Shown: positions 8,013-15,209 of the stretch, in pieces
How positions within the stretch are numbered: position 1 is the first letter of the stretch
Layout: each line of letters opens with the position of its first letter
Source: Streptomyces venezuelae
GTDB lineage: Bacteria; Actinomycetota; Actinomycetes; Streptomycetales; Streptomycetaceae
Reading direction: 5' to 3'
DNA: 64,000 nt
NCBI RefSeq assembly: GCF_008642295.1
Contig: NZ_CP029190.1
Coordinates: 2,838,501 to 2,902,500, forward strand
Program-made: the position numbers and the translations under genes
Notes under the pieces: model-generated
Database searches by the model: none
What the model saw: the letters and a program-made list of their open reading frames with translations, nothing else
Told to the model about the DNA's origin: nothing

Positions 8013-8036
8013 CGAAGGCCCCGCAGCCGGATCGGC
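8009..8036. repeat. 28-bp direct repeat, copy 2 (inside the ssrA/vapC terminator)
   Basis: Identical to 6156-6183. It spans the last codon of vapC plus the left arm and loop of the terminator at 8014-8048. The 1853-bp period covers the propeller-like gene and vapBC. Confidence 0.85.
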
Positions 8037-8048
8037 TGCGAGGCCTTC
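8014..8048. terminator. Bidirectional terminator between vapC and ssrA
   Basis: The arms GAAGGCC(C)CGCAGCCG and CGGCTGCG(A)GGCCTTC pair over 15 bp with a single C/A mismatch and a 3-nt loop. The hairpin lies 2 nt after the vapC stop and 17 nt past the tmRNA 3' end, so it can end both convergent transcripts. Confidence 0.85.
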
Positions 8049-8064
8049 GCCCACATGGGATGAG

Positions 8065-8450
8065 TGGAGATGGCGGGAATCGAACCCGCGTCCAACGGTG
8101 CAGAAGCAGGGCTTCTCCGAGCGCAGTCCGCTGCGATTTTCTCGGCCCCGGAGATCACGCGGACAAGTCTCCGACGGGCTCAGTCACTGTTTGATTTCCC
8201 TCCAACCCCCGTGACCGGGGCTAGAGGTTTAGATCCCTTGTTGACGCCAGGATCCGGACCGGGACCACTTCCGGGCTGACGCTCCTCACAGAGGCTTCAG
8301 CTCACTGTTATTAGGCAGCGAGGGTGAAGCGGGAGTTATCGCTCTTGGAGTTGGCGATTATTGTTTGCGACATATGGTTAGCGAGATCATTGCCGCTTCC
8401 TCGGCTCGCTTCCCCTGCATCGACATCCGCTGTCGAAACCGATCATCCCC
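8065..8450 (-). ncRNA. ssrA: Transfer-messenger RNA (tmRNA)
   Basis: The leftward 386-nt RNA opens with GGGGATGATCGGTTTCGACA (8450 downward) and ends with the T arm CGGGTTCGATTCCCG and CATCTCCA (8072-8065). GGGGATG pairs with CATCTCC to form the 7-bp acceptor stem. The 3' CCA is not encoded. The tag reading frame resumes at GCC 8355 and encodes ANSKSDNSRFTLAA, then tandem TAA TAA stops at 8313-8308. The LAA tail is the usual ClpXP-type degron. smpB lies immediately upstream on the same strand. tmRNA with SmpB rescues ribosomes stalled on truncated mRNA, the same kind of mRNA that YoeB produces. Confidence 0.95.
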
Positions 8451-8534
8451 ATGTTGTGTTATCAAACTGCTCCCGCCGCCAGCGGCGGGTGCTGACGCCA
8501 TGGTACGCGAAGTGGACCACCGCGTGCCAGGAGG

Positions 8535-9020
8535 TTAAATCGTGCCGCGCTGCTTGCGGCGGATCGCCGAGATCGCCCGGTTCGTCTCCCGGGTGTCCTG
8601 CTTCTCCCGCAGCGACTGCCGCTTGTCGTACTCCTTCTTGCCCTTCGCCAGCGCGATCTCGACCTTGGCGCGGCCGTCCTTGAAGTACAGGGACAACGGC
8701 ACGACGGTGTGGCCCGACTCCTCGGCCTTGCGCTCCAGCTTGTCGATCTCCTCCCGGTGCATCAGGAGCTTGCGCTTGCGCCGGGCGCTGTGGTTGGTCC
8801 AGGTGCCCTGGCTGTACTCCGGGACGTGCACGTTGTAGAGCCAGGCCTCGCGGCCCTCCACCGACACGAACCCGTCGACCAGCGAGGCCCGGCCCTGGCG
8901 CAGGGACTTGACCTCGGTGCCGGTGAGTACGATGCCGCACTCGTAGGTGTCGAGGATCGCGTAGTCGTGCCGCGCCTTCTTGTTCTGGGCGATCAGCTTC
9001 CGCCCCTTTTCCTTTGCCAT
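8535..9020 (-). CDS. smpB: SsrA-binding protein SmpB
   Basis: A 161-residue SmpB, the tmRNA partner that positions its tRNA-like domain in the ribosomal A site. It shows the conserved beta-barrel core ([43 protein letters not shown]) and the basic C-terminal tail ([18 protein letters not shown]) that inserts into the mRNA channel. It ends 84 bp before the tmRNA 5' end, the usual bacterial linkage. It follows the S41 protease gene on the same strand with an 18-bp gap and may be cotranscribed with the ftsEX cluster. Confidence 0.97.
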   Translation of the reverse strand: MAKEKGRKLIAQNKKARHDYAILDTYECGIVLTGTEVKSLRQGRASLVDGFVSVEGREAWLYNVHVPEYSQGTWTNHSARRKRKLLMHREEIDKLERKAEESGHTVVPLSLYFKDGRAKVEIALAKGKKEYDKRQSLREKQDTRETNRAISAIRRKQRGTI

Positions 9021-9038
9021 AGTGCGGTCATTTTCGCA

Positions 9039-10241
9039 CTACCGGGTGGCCCCGAGGCCACTCAATACCGCGCGGGCCCGCTCCTCGGTCCGCTCTCCGC
9101 CCGCCGTCAGGTCCGGGGTGATGCCCCGGCCGTCCAGGCTGCGGCCCGCCGGCGTGCGGTACGTGCCCACGGTCAGCTCTGCCACCGAGCCGTCGGGGAG
9201 CTCCGTGGGCAGCTGCACCGAGCCCTTGCCGAAGGTGCGGCTGCCCACGGTGACCGCGCGGCCCCGGTCCTGGAGGGCTCCGGTGAGGAGCTCGGCGGCG
9301 CTCATGGTGCCGCCGTCCACCAGCGCCACCAGCGGGCGGGTGGTGTCACCGCCGGGCGCTGCGTGGAGGGCGCGCTGCACCCCGCGTACGTCGTACGTCG
9401 CGACCAGGCCGCCGTCGAGGAAGGCGGAGGCGGCCTGCACGGCCTCGGCGACCAGGCCGCCGGGGTTGCCGCGCAGGTCGAGCATGAGGCCGGCGCCGGG
9501 CGGGGCGGCGCGGACGGCCTCGCGGACCCGGTCGCCGGAGCCGCGGGTGAAGGAGGAGACCTTGATCACGGTGATGCCGCCGGGAAGGGTCCGGACGGTG
9601 ACCGGCTCGGTGTGCAGCTGCTCGCGGCGCAGGGTCTCGGTGCGCTCGCGGCCGTCCCGCCGCAGTTTCAGCACCACGGGTGTACCGGCGGTGCCGCGGA
9701 GCAGGGTGACCACCTCGGCGGTGGTGAGGCCGGCCACCGGTTTCCCGTCCACCGTGAGCAGGCGGTCGCCGGCCCGGATGCCGGCCCGGTCGGCGGGGCC
9801 GCCGGGCTGGACCCGGTCGACCTCGACGCCGCCGTCGCGGCGGCAGCCGGCCCACAGGCCGACGCCGGTCCAGCGGCCTTCGAGGTCGGAGGCGAAGCCG
9901 GCGTACTCGGTGCGGTCGTAGACCCGGCCCCAGCGGTCCCCGCTGCGGCTGACCACTTCCTGGGCGGCCTTCTTGCCCGATTTCCCGTCGGCGACGGCCT
10001 CGGCCGCGGCCCGGGCCACCGCATCCCGGTCGGCGGTCCCCGGCGGCCGGGCGGGCGGTGCGGCGGAGGCGGCCGGAGCCGCGAGGTCCACGGAGGAGAT
10101 CTCGACCGTGCGGTGGTCGGTCTGGCCGCCGAAGCAGCCGGTGCTGGCGGCCGTGCCGAGAGCACCGAGTAAGGCCAAGGTCAGAGCGGCCCCGCGACGC
10201 AGGTCACGGGGCCGGAGACAGTACGGGGGGCGGCCCGGCAT
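9039..10241 (-). CDS. S41-family C-terminal processing protease with PDZ domain
   Basis: About 400 residues from ATG 10241; a GTG start at 10298 is also possible, and neither has a strong ribosome-binding site. A basic stretch plus hydrophobic segment ending in AASTGC suggests export, possibly as a lipoprotein, although the lipobox is not canonical. A PDZ domain (GVGLWAGCRRDG, GGPADRAGIRAGDRLLTVDGKPV) is followed by the S41 core. The core has LMLDLRGNPGG, the nucleophile Ser in GGTMSAAELLTG (near residue 311) and Lys in TFGKGSVQ (near 338). Such tail-specific proteases trim or degrade envelope proteins. It lies between ftsX and smpB on the same strand. Confidence 0.9.
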   Translation of the reverse strand: MPGRPPYCLRPRDLRRGAALTLALLGALGTAASTGCFGGQTDHRTVEISSVDLAAPAASAAPPARPPGTADRDAVARAAAEAVADGKSGKKAAQEVVSRSGDRWGRVYDRTEYAGFASDLEGRWTGVGLWAGCRRDGGVEVDRVQPGGPADRAGIRAGDRLLTVDGKPVAGLTTAEVVTLLRGTAGTPVVLKLRRDGRERTETLRREQLHTEPVTVRTLPGGITVIKVSSFTRGSGDRVREAVRAAPPGAGLMLDLRGNPGGLVAEAVQAASAFLDGGLVATYDVRGVQRALHAAPGGDTTRPLVALVDGGTMSAAELLTGALQDRGRAVTVGSRTFGKGSVQLPTELPDGSVAELTVGTYRTPAGRSLDGRGITPDLTAGGERTEERARAVLSGLGATR

Positions 10242-10308
10242 GGCGCCGAGTCTAGGACAAGCCCCGTGACGGGACGGCTGGTTGGCCGTACCGCTCACGG
10301 GGCGCTTG

Positions 10309-11271
10309 TCACACCTTCAGGTACTTGCGCAACGCGATGAAAGCGGCCAGGGAGGGCATCAGTACGCCGATGACCAGCACCAGCGGCAGCTTGGTGAGCA
10401 CCGAGTCCCAGCCGATGAAGTTGATCAGTTCCATCTTGGTGCGCAGCGTGGCCCCGTGGTCGATCACGAAGTACTGGCCGGCGCCGAGCATGCCGCAGGC
10501 CAGGACGGCCCCGATGAGGCCGGCGAAGGCGGCCTCCATGATGAACGGCACCTGGATGTAGAAGCTGGAGGCACCCACCAGCCGCATGATCCCGGTCTCC
10601 CGCCGACGGCTGAACGCCGAGACGCGCACCGTGTTGACGATCAGCAGCAGGGCGACGATCAGCATGATCAGCATGATGCCGAGGGCCGCGTAGTTCAGGT
10701 AGTTCAGCATCCGGAACAGGTTGTCCAGGTAGGAGCGCTGGTCCTGGACCGAGTGGACCCCGTCGCGGCCCGCGAAGGCGCTGGTGATGACCTTGTACTT
10801 CTCGGGGTCCTTGAGCTTGACCCGGAAGGACTCCTGCATCTGGTCCGGGGTGATGGTGGAGGCGAGTGCGGTGTGCCCGTACTGCTCCTTGTAGTGCTTG
10901 TAGGCCTCGTCGGCGGACTCGTAGCGGACCGTCTCGACGATGTCGAGCTTCTTGAGCTCGCCCTCGATCTGCTGCTTCTGCTCCGCGGTCACCGCGCCCT
11001 TGGCGCACAGGGCGCCGGTGCCGGCCCCCGAGCCGGTCCCGCCGGCCCCGCCCTTGGTGCTGTCCTCGGCATCGTTCTTGTTGCAGAGGTAGATGGTGAC
11101 GTTGACCTTGTCGTACCAGTAGCCCTTCATCTGGCTCACCTGGTCGCGCATGAGCAGGGAGCCGCCGAACAGGGCCAGCGAGAGGGCGACGGAAATGATG
11201 ACGGCGAAGGTCATCGTCAGATTGCGGCGGAGACCCACGCCGATCTCCGACATGACGAACTGGGCGCGCAT
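10309..11271 (-). CDS. ftsX: Cell-division ABC transporter permease FtsX
   Basis: A 320-residue FtsX with a short cytoplasmic N-terminus, TM1 (about 18-40), a large extracellular loop (about 45-190) and three more transmembrane segments near 195-217, 243-265 and 293-312. The motif SAFSRRRETGIMRLVGAS is the FtsX coupling region. With FtsE it forms an ABC-type mechanotransmitter that activates peptidoglycan hydrolases at the division site. Its start lies 18 bp after the ftsE stop. The extracellular loop contains a glycine/alanine-rich stretch between two cysteines (residues 63-88). Confidence 0.97.
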   Translation of the reverse strand: MRAQFVMSEIGVGLRRNLTMTFAVIISVALSLALFGGSLLMRDQVSQMKGYWYDKVNVTIYLCNKNDAEDSTKGGAGGTGSGAGTGALCAKGAVTAEQKQQIEGELKKLDIVETVRYESADEAYKHYKEQYGHTALASTITPDQMQESFRVKLKDPEKYKVITSAFAGRDGVHSVQDQRSYLDNLFRMLNYLNYAALGIMLIMLIVALLLIVNTVRVSAFSRRRETGIMRLVGASSFYIQVPFIMEAAFAGLIGAVLACGMLGAGQYFVIDHGATLRTKMELINFIGWDSVLTKLPLVLVIGVLMPSLAAFIALRKYLKV

Positions 11272-11289
11272 GGCGTTTCCACGGGCCTT

Positions 11290-11979
11290 TCAGTGCTGGT
11301 AGCCGTAGACGCCGCGCGACTGGTCGCGGACGAGACGGCCCTGTTCGAGTTCGATGACGCGCTTGCGCATCTGGTCGACGATCTGCTGGTCGTGCGTCGC
11401 CATGATCACGGTGGTGCCGGTGCGGTTGATCCGGTCCAGCAGCTTCATGATGCCGACGGAGGTCTGCGGGTCGAGGTTGCCGGTGGGCTCGTCCGCGATC
11501 AGCAGGGCCGGTCGGTTGACGAACGCCCGGGCGATGGCGACGCGCTGCTGCTCACCGCCGGAGAGCTCGCCGGGCATCCGTTCTTCCTTGCCGCCCAGTC
11601 CGACCAGCTCCAGAACCTGGGGGACGGCCTTGCGGATCTCGCCTCGCGGCTTGCCGATGACCTCCTGGGCGAAGGCCACGTTCTCCGCGACGGTCTTGTT
11701 GGGGAGCAGCCGGAAGTCCTGGAACACGGTGCCGAGCTGGCGCCGCATGTGGGGGACCTTCCAGTTGGAGAGCCGGGCCAGGTCCTTGCCCAGGACGTGC
11801 ACCTGGCCGTGGCTCGCGCGCTCCTCGCGGAGGATGAGCCTGAGGAAGGTGGACTTTCCGGAGCCGGAGGAGCCGACCAGGAAGACGAACTCGCCCTTGG
11901 CGATCTCCAGGGACACATCCCTGAGCGCGGGGCGGTTCTGCTTCGGGTAGGACTTGGAGACACTGTCGAATCGGATCAC
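11290..11979 (-). CDS. ftsE: Cell-division ATP-binding protein FtsE
   Basis: A 229-residue ABC ATPase beginning at GTG 11979 ([11 protein letters not shown]). The open frame extends to 12210, but the extension has no homology character. Walker A is GSSGSGKST at 36-44, the signature is LSGGEQQR, Walker B is [13 protein letters not shown], and the switch His is in MATHD. It is the first gene of the leftward ftsE-ftsX cluster. The divergent 225-bp region upstream is shared with the small zinc-ribbon gene. Confidence 0.97.
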   Translation of the reverse strand: MIRFDSVSKSYPKQNRPALRDVSLEIAKGEFVFLVGSSGSGKSTFLRLILREERASHGQVHVLGKDLARLSNWKVPHMRRQLGTVFQDFRLLPNKTVAENVAFAQEVIGKPRGEIRKAVPQVLELVGLGGKEERMPGELSGGEQQRVAIARAFVNRPALLIADEPTGNLDPQTSVGIMKLLDRINRTGTTVIMATHDQQIVDQMRKRVIELEQGRLVRDQSRGVYGYQH

Positions 11980-12203
11980 GGGTGCACCACGGTCGCCGGG
12001 AGTAGGTGTGCGTGACCATACGCGAACGGGCGCGAGGCCGGGACCCGGCGTCCGGAGTTGCCCGATATATCCCCGCCAGGTCCCCTCGATGAGGTCCGGC
12101 TCACCGGTGGGCCGCGCCGAATACTCCGGGAGCTGGCACAGTGGTAGGGGGAACGGTTGCGTTCCCCCAGCCGTTGTTCCAGGGGACGAGAGGAGGAGAG
12201 CGC

Positions 12204-12395
12204 ATGACAATTGACCGGCTCGTGTGCGCGAACTGCGCCGCGCCCGTCAGTCAGGGCCGCTGCCCGGTGTGCCGGGCGAACCGGGAGCGCCTCCAGCAGG
12301 AGCGCCCCTTCGCAGGCCTGAACCCGATGGCGCTCGTCGCGCTCATGGTGGTCCTCGTCGCAGCGCTGGCCCTGCTGGCGCACCAGACCGCGTAG
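12204..12395 (+). CDS. Small zinc-ribbon membrane protein
   Basis: A 63-residue protein with a very strong ribosome-binding site (GAGGAGGAGAG) before ATG 12204. Two CxxC knuckles (CANC at 8-11, CPVC at 20-23) form a likely zinc ribbon, followed by a basic linker and a single C-terminal transmembrane helix (about 42-60). It is a tail-anchored type with the ribbon in the cytosol. It is divergent from ftsE and convergent with prfB, with a strong terminator after it. I recognise it as a small actinobacterial protein of unknown function. Confidence 0.8.
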   Translation: MTIDRLVCANCAAPVSQGRCPVCRANRERLQQERPFAGLNPMALVALMVVLVAALALLAHQTA

Positions 12396-12420
12396 CGCTG
12401 CTCCGCCGCGTCCCGATCGT

Positions 12421-12457
12421 GAGAGGGCCCGGACACCTGGGGTGTCCGGGCCCTCTC
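12421..12457. terminator. Bidirectional terminator between the zinc-ribbon gene and prfB
   Basis: A perfect 17-bp stem, GAGAGGGCCCGGACACC against its complement at 12441-12457, with a TGG loop. It lies between two convergent genes. Confidence 0.95.
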
Positions 12458-12471
12458 ATGGTCTGTGCAGG

Positions 12472-13581
12472 CTAGGCGGTCTGCTCCTGCTGCTTGCGCC
12501 AGCGGATGCCGGCCTCGAGGAAGCCGTCGATCTCGCCGTCCAGCACGGCCTGCGGGTTGCCGACCTCGAACTCCGTCCGCAGGTCCTTGACCATCTGGTA
12601 CGGGTGCAGGACGTAGGAGCGCATCTGGTTGCCCCAGGAGCTGCCGCCGTCCTTGAGGGCGTCCATCTTGGCCTGCTCCTCCTGGCGGCGCCGCTCCAGC
12701 AGCTTGGCCTGGAGGACGTTCATGGCGCTCGCCTTGTTCTGGATCTGGGAGCGCTCGTTCTGGCAGGAAACCACGATGCCGGTCGGGATGTGCGTGATCC
12801 GGACCGCCGAGTCGGTGGTGTTGACGCCCTGGCCGCCGGGGCCGGAGGCACGGTAGACGTCCACGCGCAGCTCGGACTCGTCGATCTCGACGTGGTCGCT
12901 GGTCTCGACGACCGGGAGCACCTCGACGCCCGCGAAGGAGGTCTGGCGGCGGCCCTGGTTGTCGAAGGGCGAGATGCGGACCAGGCGGTGGGTGCCCTGC
13001 TCGACGGAGAGGGTGCCGTAGGCGTAGGGGGCCTTGACCACGAAGGTGGTCGACTTGATGCCGGCCTCTTCCGCGTACGAGGTCTCGTACACCTCGGTCG
13101 AGTAGCCGTGGCGCTCGGCCCAGCGGAGGTACATCCGCTGGAGGCGCTCGGCGAAGTCGGAAGCGTCGACGCCGCCGGCCTCGGCACGGATGTTGACCAG
13201 GGCCTCGCGCTCGGCGTACTCGCCGGAGAGGAGGGTACGGACCTCCATCTCGTCCAGCGCCTTGCGGACGGACGCCAGCTCGGCCTCGGCCTCGGCGAGG
13301 GTGTCCGCGTCGTCCATCTCCTGGGCGAGCTCGAACAGAACGGCGAGGTCGTCGATACGGCCGCGGAGGGCCTCGGTCTTGCGGACCTCGGCCTGGAGGT
13401 GCGAAAGCTTGCTCGTGATCTTCTGGGCCGCCTCGGGGTCGTCCCACAGGGACGGCACCGCGGCCTGCTCCTCGAGCACGGCGATTTCTGCCCTCAGCTT
13501 GTCGAGGTCCAGGACGGCCTCGATCGACCCCATGGTCGAGGAGAGGGACTTCAGCTCTTCGGAAACATCGACGACTGCCAC
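12472..13581 (-). CDS. prfB: Peptide chain release factor 2 (RF2)
   Basis: A 369-residue RF2 from GTG 13581 ([10 protein letters not shown]). The GGQ motif that triggers peptidyl-tRNA hydrolysis is at about 249-251 ([16 protein letters not shown]). The UGA/UAA-reading tripeptide SPF is near 205 ([12 protein letters not shown]). The reading frame is continuous: there is no in-frame UGA or CUU-UGA slip site near codon 25, so the autoregulatory +1 frameshift known from E. coli prfB is absent. The start region is divergent from the leader-peptide ORF at 13634, with 52 bp between them. Confidence 0.97.
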   Translation of the reverse strand: MAVVDVSEELKSLSSTMGSIEAVLDLDKLRAEIAVLEEQAAVPSLWDDPEAAQKITSKLSHLQAEVRKTEALRGRIDDLAVLFELAQEMDDADTLAEAEAELASVRKALDEMEVRTLLSGEYAEREALVNIRAEAGGVDASDFAERLQRMYLRWAERHGYSTEVYETSYAEEAGIKSTTFVVKAPYAYGTLSVEQGTHRLVRISPFDNQGRRQTSFAGVEVLPVVETSDHVEIDESELRVDVYRASGPGGQGVNTTDSAVRITHIPTGIVVSCQNERSQIQNKASAMNVLQAKLLERRRQEEQAKMDALKDGGSSWGNQMRSYVLHPYQMVKDLRTEFEVGNPQAVLDGEIDGFLEAGIRWRKQQEQTA

Positions 13582-13633
13582 GGGTCCAGCGTAGCCGGTC
13601 CCCGGGCGGGGCCGTCCGGCGTACCCTCGGGCT

Positions 13634-13720
13634 ATGCCTCTTCTCGTGCGACGACGCCATGTGGACCTGCTGCGCGTCACGACCATGAGCTGTCTGCCGC
13701 CGGACCGAACCAGCGCTTGA
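13634..13720 (+). CDS. Putative cis-acting leader peptide (RRHVDL type)
   Basis: A 28-codon ORF starting [14 protein letters not shown], with a single Cys at position 20 (MSCLPP). Short actinobacterial ORFs with the LxxRRHVDLxR...C pattern are a known class of leader peptide, generally upstream of sulfur or cysteine metabolism genes, where ribosome stalling at Cys codons senses cysteine. No Shine-Dalgarno sequence is visible. A TACCCT (13622-13627) lies 6 nt before the ATG, so the transcript is probably leaderless, also typical of the class. The 2OG-Fe(II) oxygenase gene begins 130 bp downstream on the same strand and is the likely target. Confidence 0.65.
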   Translation: MPLLVRRRHVDLLRVTTMSCLPPDRTSA

Positions 13721-13850
13721 CCTGCCTGATTCCTTCGGTCCTGTACGGCGGCCCGTGCGGCCCCGGCGCCACCCCTGCCGGAGGCCTCCCTCCACCCGCC
13801 CTCCCGCCACCTCTGGGAGCAGGACCCGTGACATCCGAAACGGAGCCGTC

Positions 13851-14873
13851 ATGCCGTCCGCGCATACCCCTGTCTCCTCCCGCTCCTCCCTCCCGGTCCT
13901 GGACCTCTCCCGGGCCGACGATCCCGCCCTGCGCGCCGCGTTCCGCGAGGAACTGCACGCGGCGGCCCGGGACACCGGCTTCCTGCACCTGACCGGGCAT
14001 GGTGTCAGTGCCGCCGAAACCGCCCGCATCCTCGATCTGACCAGGCAGTTCTTCGCCCTTCCGGAGGCGGACCGGCTGTCGGTGAGCAATCTGAACTCGC
14101 CGCACTTCCGCGGGTACACCCGGATCGGCCACGAGGTGACCGGCGGGGCCTCCGACTGGCGCGACCAGCTGGACGTGGGGGCGGAGCGGCCGGCGCCGGA
14201 CCCGAAGCCGGGGGACCCGGCGTACCTGTGGCTGGAGGGCCCCAACCAGTGGCCGGCCGCGCTGCCGGAACTGCGGCCGGTGGTGCTGGCCTGGCAGGAG
14301 CGGCTGGCCGCGGTCGCCCACCGGCTGCTCAGGGAGCTCCTGGCCTCGATCGGCGCCCCCGAGGACTTCTTCGACGCGGCCTTCGCGGACCGGCCGCATT
14401 TGCACACGAAGCTGATCCGCTATCCCGGGGCGGACCCGACGGGCGCCGGGCAGGGCGTGGGCGCGCACAAGGACTACGGCTTCCTGACGCTGCTGCTCCA
14501 GGACTCGGTGGGCGGGCTGCAGGTGGTGAAGGACGGCGGCTACCTGGACGTGCCGCCGATGGAGGGCGCGTTCGTGGTCAACCTGGGCGAGCTGCTGGAG
14601 ATCGCGACCGAGGGGTACCTGAAGGCCACGGACCACCGGGTGGTGAGCCCACCGGGGGCGGTGGAGCGGTACTCCGTGCCGTTCTTCTACAACCCGCGGC
14701 TGGACACGGTGGTGGAGACGGTCCCCGGCGCCTACCTGAAGGACGCGCCGGGGCTGTCGCACGACGCGGCGAACCCGTTGTACCGGGAGTACGGCCGCAA
14801 CGAACTGAAGGGCTTCGCCCGCGCCCACCCGGCGGTGGCCCGCCGCTGGCACCCGGCCCTCGCCTCGGCGTAG
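13851..14873 (+). CDS. 2-oxoglutarate/Fe(II)-dependent oxygenase, isopenicillin-N-synthase-like
   Basis: A 340-residue non-heme iron oxygenase of the IPNS/plant dioxygenase family. The N-terminal DIOX_N domain (LPVLDLSRAD, GFLHLTGHGVS) is followed by the jelly-roll core. The core has the facial triad His-x-Asp in GAHKDYGFLTLL (near 206-208), a distal His in ATDHRVV (near 262) and RYSVPFF, which binds 2-oxoglutarate or the substrate carboxylate. GGAG before ATG 13851 supports the start. The substrate is unknown and there is no biosynthetic cluster around it. It lies downstream of the leader peptide and ends at a strong hairpin. Confidence 0.85.
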   Translation: MPSAHTPVSSRSSLPVLDLSRADDPALRAAFREELHAAARDTGFLHLTGHGVSAAETARILDLTRQFFALPEADRLSVSNLNSPHFRGYTRIGHEVTGGASDWRDQLDVGAERPAPDPKPGDPAYLWLEGPNQWPAALPELRPVVLAWQERLAAVAHRLLRELLASIGAPEDFFDAAFADRPHLHTKLIRYPGADPTGAGQGVGAHKDYGFLTLLLQDSVGGLQVVKDGGYLDVPPMEGAFVVNLGELLEIATEGYLKATDHRVVSPPGAVERYSVPFFYNPRLDTVVETVPGAYLKDAPGLSHDAANPLYREYGRNELKGFARAHPAVARRWHPALASA

Positions 14874-14962
14874 CCGCCCCGCGGGGCCTTTTCCCCACGT
14901 TCCGCCGGGGCACCGACCCTGGGCGCTTCGCGCCTGCGGATCCGGGGGCGAGGCTCCCGAAC

Positions 14963-15066
14963 GGGGTGCCGGGCTGAGCCCGGCACCCCGGGGTCCGGGG
15001 CAAGGCCCCGTCGTCCGGGGCAAGGCCCGGGGTGACGGGGCAGAGCCCCGGTTTCCGGGGCACCTC
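14963..15066. terminator. Terminator hairpin plus CCGGGGCAAGGCC-type repeats
   Basis: The 326 bp between the oxygenase stop and the pkaB stop hold no gene. GGGGTGCCGGGC (14963-14974) pairs perfectly with 14978-14989 over a TGA loop, which makes a terminator for the oxygenase. Up to 15066 there follow several short GC-rich units (CCGGGGCAAGGCCCCG and variants) that can form further small hairpins. Confidence 0.7.
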
Positions 15067-15143
15067 CCAGCGGTGGCCGGGGAGCAGGGGCGGGGCGAGG
15101 GAATGCGCCGCGCAGCGGGAGCACCGCCGGCGGCTCCCGCCGG

Positions 15144-15209
15144 GCCGGGACCGGGCTACGGCCAGGCCGGGACCGGGCTACGGCCAGGCCGGGACCGGGC
15201 TACGGCCTG
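15144..15209. repeat. Three tandem 22-bp repeats at the pkaB 3' end
   Basis: Three head-to-tail copies of a 22-bp unit beginning GCCGGGACCGGGCTACGG, at 15144-15165, 15166-15187 and 15188-15209. The first two are identical and the third differs by one base. The third unit contains the TAG stop of the kinase gene (15200-15202), so the repeat has grown outward from the last codons. Confidence 0.85.

Noticed and set aside
6137..8065. Integrative element with att sites in ssrA
   Set aside because: No integrase or excisionase is present, and the duplicated 28 bp do not include the tmRNA T loop; only a looser insertion or duplication history is supported.
8066..8100. tRNA gene suggested by a T-loop sequence
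   Set aside because: The T arm and acceptor belong to the tmRNA 3' end; there is no anticodon arm.
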